Source: Haloferax namakaokahaiae
GTDB taxonomy: Archaea > Halobacteriota > Halobacteria > Halobacteriales > Haloferacaceae
Length of the DNA: 64,000 nt
Assembly: GCF_042663225.1 (NCBI RefSeq)
Contig: NZ_JBHTAA010000001.1
Span: 248,001-312,000, forward strand
Direction: 5' to 3'
Shown here in pieces: positions 61,781 to 64,000 of this stretch (its first letter is position 1; every line of letters begins with the position of its first letter). The position numbers and the translations under genes are program-made. The notes beneath the pieces are model-generated. The model was not told the origin of the DNA, made no database searches, and saw only the letters and a list, made by a program, of their open reading frames with translations.

Positions 61781-62419
61781 ATGAACCAATCCGACCTCGC
61801 CGCCCGCATCGACCACACCGTGCTCGGTCCCGAAACGACGATGGCAGACGTCGAGACCGTCCTCGACGAGGCCGACGAGTGGGGTATGAACGCCTGCATC
61901 CCGCCGTGCTTCGTCGAGGAGGCCTCGGAGTACGCCCCGGATGTCGTCCTCGCAACGGTCATCGGCTTCCCGCACGGCCAGAACACGACGGCCGCAAAGC
62001 GCGAAGAGGCGGTCGATGCGTGGCGCGCAGGCGCTGACGAACTGGACATGGTCATCAACGTCGGCCGCCTCAAAGCCGGCGACGACGAACTCGTCACCGA
62101 GGACATCTCGGAAGTCGTCGCGGCCGTGCCGATTCCGGTGAAAGTCATCATCGAGACGGCACTCCTGACCGAGGAAGAGAAACACCGCGCCTGCGAGGCG
62201 GCCGAAGAAGCCGACGCCGCGTTCGTCAAGACCTCCACTGGCTTCGCCGACGGCGGTGCCACGGTCGAAGACGTGGAACTGATGGCCGAGTACCTCCCCG
62301 TCAAGGCCTCCGGTGGTGTCGGCTCGTACGAGGACGCGCTGGCGATGTTCGAGGCCGGTGCCGAGCGCATCGGTGCGTCGTCGGGCGTCGAAATCGTCTC
62401 GGGCGCACCCGAAGAATAA
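61781..62419 (+). CDS. deoC: Deoxyribose-phosphate aldolase
   Basis: 212 residues. LAARIDHTVLGPETTMADVETVLDEA is the family start, DELDMVINVGRLKAGDDE carries the DMVIN catalytic Asp region, VKVIIETALLTEEEK and AAFVKTSTGFADGGATVEDV give the Schiff-base Lys and the neighbouring Lys. It splits 2-deoxyribose 5-phosphate to glyceraldehyde 3-phosphate and acetaldehyde in nucleoside degradation. Fits with udp and the PfkB gene in this region. Confidence 0.96.
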   Translation: MNQSDLAARIDHTVLGPETTMADVETVLDEADEWGMNACIPPCFVEEASEYAPDVVLATVIGFPHGQNTTAAKREEAVDAWRAGADELDMVINVGRLKAGDDELVTEDISEVVAAVPIPVKVIIETALLTEEEKHRACEAAEEADAAFVKTSTGFADGGATVEDVELMAEYLPVKASGGVGSYEDALAMFEAGAERIGASSGVEIVSGAPEE

Positions 62420-62444
62420 GCTGGTTCGACTCTTTCGACTCTCA

Positions 62445-63668
62445 CTACTCTGCGCGAAGCGCGACGAGTCTCGCCGGTTCGTTTTCGCCACCTGCTTCGA
62501 CTACGAACAGCGCGTCGTGGGCGGGTGTCGGGCCGGTGAGCGCCCCGCCAGTGAGCGAGTACTTCCAGCGACGTGCCCCGATTCGAGTGTCGTCGATGCC
62601 GACGCCGCCGGAGCGGTCGAAGGCGATGACGCCGCCGCTGTCGTCGCTCGTATCCGAGACGAAGATGGTGTTGCCCGCGCCAGCGGGAGGCGCGAAGAAG
62701 TCGCCGTCTGCGGACCACTGTTCTTTGCCGTCGTGAACGTCGTAGGCGTAGAGACCGCTTCCGTCGGTCGAGAATACTCGGTCGGGAGCGACGACGACCG
62801 AGTCGTGCGGTGAGGATTCGTCGCGGTGCCAGCTCGGTTTTCCGGCGTGCATCGCCCCCCGTAGGTACGCAACACCCGCACCGAACGCCCCGGCGACGAC
62901 ATCACTCGAATTCGGCAGCGCGAGTGCTTCGATGCCACCGGGCAACTTGGTACGCCACAGTCCCGTCGGCTCTCGTCTCGGTCCGTCGTCGTAGAACATA
63001 CTCACCTCGCCTCCTTCCGTCCCGACGACGAGACGATTGTACTCGGCGGCGAGAGAGATGACCGGTCCGAACACTCGTATTCGCCACTCGACGGTGCCGT
63101 CGCTGACGCGAATCCGGTAGACGTAGCCATCGATATCGGCGGCGTAGAGGTGGTCGTCGTCCGGTCTTGGCCGAACGATGGGTGCCCAAATCGACGAGAC
63201 TGTGGGCGCGCGCCAGACTTCGTCGCCGTCGTGGGTGAGTGCGAGGACACCATCTTGGCTCCCACTCTGGCCGACGTAGACGTGGTCGGAATCGACCATC
63301 ATCGACGGGTCGAAAGAGTTTCTCGTCGTTGCAGACCATCGCTCGCTCCCGTCGGCCACGTCGAACGCTCGGAGCCGGTCGGGTTCGAGGTAGTAGACGG
63401 TGTTCTCGAAGACTAGCGGACGGCTGAGGTCTAGTTCACTGACTTCGACGCCCCACGACTCGGTCGGTTTCGAATCTGGCCCGGTCGCCCGAGGGTTGTA
63501 ACTCGTGCCAGTCGGCGAGAAGTTCGGAAATGGCCAATCGGCGCGGCCATCGCCGGTGCTTCCGCGTTCGCCACCGAGACAGCCAGCGAGTCCGAGTATC
63601 GAACTCGCACCGATGGCGTGGAGGAATCGTCGTCGTGTGGGGCGCAAAAAGAACTCACGGGAGGGCAT
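62445..63668 (-). CDS. Tat lipoprotein with PQQ-like beta-propeller
   Basis: 407 residues. Tat signal RPTRRRFLHAIGASSILGLAGC with the acylated Cys near residue 30. The body is made of PQQ-type propeller repeats: FENTVYYLEPDRLRAFDVADGSERWSATT; VYVGQSGSQDGVLALTHDGDEVWRAP; LYAADIDGYVYRIRVSDGTVEWRI; VFSTDGSGLYAYDVHDGKEQWSADG. BamB-like proteins are scaffolds, but haloarchaea have no outer membrane, so a scaffold or substrate-binding role on the cell surface is inferred. Confidence 0.88.
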   Translation of the reverse strand: MPSREFFLRPTRRRFLHAIGASSILGLAGCLGGERGSTGDGRADWPFPNFSPTGTSYNPRATGPDSKPTESWGVEVSELDLSRPLVFENTVYYLEPDRLRAFDVADGSERWSATTRNSFDPSMMVDSDHVYVGQSGSQDGVLALTHDGDEVWRAPTVSSIWAPIVRPRPDDDHLYAADIDGYVYRIRVSDGTVEWRIRVFGPVISLAAEYNRLVVGTEGGEVSMFYDDGPRREPTGLWRTKLPGGIEALALPNSSDVVAGAFGAGVAYLRGAMHAGKPSWHRDESSPHDSVVVAPDRVFSTDGSGLYAYDVHDGKEQWSADGDFFAPPAGAGNTIFVSDTSDDSGGVIAFDRSGGVGIDDTRIGARRWKYSLTGGALTGPTPAHDALFVVEAGGENEPARLVALRAE

Positions 63669-63770
63669 TTGCTACGACTTCAAAACCGGGTGACAAATAT
63701 CTTGTCGCCTTCGGGAGCGAATCCTCTCGAAAGCGCAGTCGTAAATGAGGAAGTCGGAAGGAAGGGACGC

Positions 63771-64000
63771 TTAGGCCGCGGGTCTGCTGCGGCGTGCTTC
63801 GGAGCGGTCGTGGAGCATGCTGCCGAGTGCGCCACCGACGACGCCGGGGATACCGGCGACGGCGATGAGCACGATGGCGGCGGCGAAGGTGGTCAGCCCG
63901 AAGAACACACCCTCGAAGAGGATGTTGAAGATGACCAGCCCGATGGCGACGATAATCGCGCCGAGCATGGTGGCGACGAGGCCGTTGACGGCACCGTCGG
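63771..64000 (-). CDS. Small membrane protein, partial (5' end outside window)
   Basis: The frame runs on past the window edge. Residues around the ATG at 63968 read GLVATMLGAIIVAIGLVIFNILFEGVFFGLTTFAAAIVLIAVAGIPGVVGGALGSMLHDRSEARRSRPAA: three hydrophobic helices and a basic end. The ATG at 63968 could be internal. It resembles DUF5518-type haloarchaeal membrane proteins, with low certainty. Confidence 0.55.
   Translation of the reverse strand, partial: DGAVNGLVATMLGAIIVAIGLVIFNILFEGVFFGLTTFAAAIVLIAVAGIPGVVGGALGSMLHDRSEARRSRPAA

Overview
The window comes from a haloarchaeon, probably a Haloferax-like member of the Haloferacales (genus is inference). Supporting signs are high GC, strongly acidic proteins, Tat-dependent lipoproteins, stand-alone HalOD1 and HTH_10 (bacterio-opsin-activator type) proteins, the ubiquitin-like SAMP1 with C-terminal VSGG, transcription factor S, and TATA boxes about 25-30 nt upstream of leaderless starts. 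I find no rRNA, tRNA, CRISPR array or intact insertion sequence. Both ends cut genes: a class V aminotransferase on the left and a small membrane protein on the right.

Layout. 1-6.1 kb: aminotransferase end, Tat lipoprotein, two overlapping TenA genes, an NRAMP-like carrier, a small FAD oxidoreductase and an HTH_10 regulator. 6.1-13.1 kb: a HalOD1 protein, a polysaccharide flippase, a two-RCK potassium channel divergent from a USP-phosphate carrier operon, and a second USP. 13.16-14.47 kb: a TetR/VOC divergent pair between two 21-bp direct repeats. 14.7-25.8 kb: a geranylgeranyl-reductase-type flavoprotein, D-2-hydroxyacid dehydrogenase, IlvD, an S9 peptidase, MoaB with a His-rich head, a FilR1-type regulator, an MDR oxidoreductase and small proteins. 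25.9-31.2 kb: a one-direction run with a split Tm-1-like pair, a VLRF1-type peptidyl-tRNA hydrolase and a DgcN/DgcA-like D-glutamate catabolic pair. 31-39 kb: membrane and coiled-coil proteins, PspA, an AT-rich orphan, NUDIX, transcription factor S, a degenerate KaiC-like protein and a GHMP-family RFAP synthase. 39-42.5 kb: three secreted repeat-tailed proteins (one DUF4382, two DUF4397). 42.9-45.8 kb: pyrG-guaAb-NAD-binding-like operon. 46-52 kb: hexapeptide acetyltransferase, HalOD1 protein with a hairpin-rich leader, aldo-keto reductase, zinc-ribbon microprotein, PEP carboxylase and a Rieske protein. 52-58 kb: samp1 and an ion-channel/TrkA-like/USP cluster. 58-62.4 kb: uridine phosphorylase, PfkB kinase and deoC, a nucleoside-salvage neighbourhood. 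62.4-64 kb: a PQQ-repeat lipoprotein and a membrane protein.

How it fits together: most genes are housekeeping or general haloarchaeal metabolism. The parts that look accessory are the direct-repeat-bounded TetR/VOC segment with its palindromic operator candidates, the AT-rich gene at 33959-34705 with a frameshifted zinc-finger remnant beside it, and the block of repeat-rich secreted proteins.
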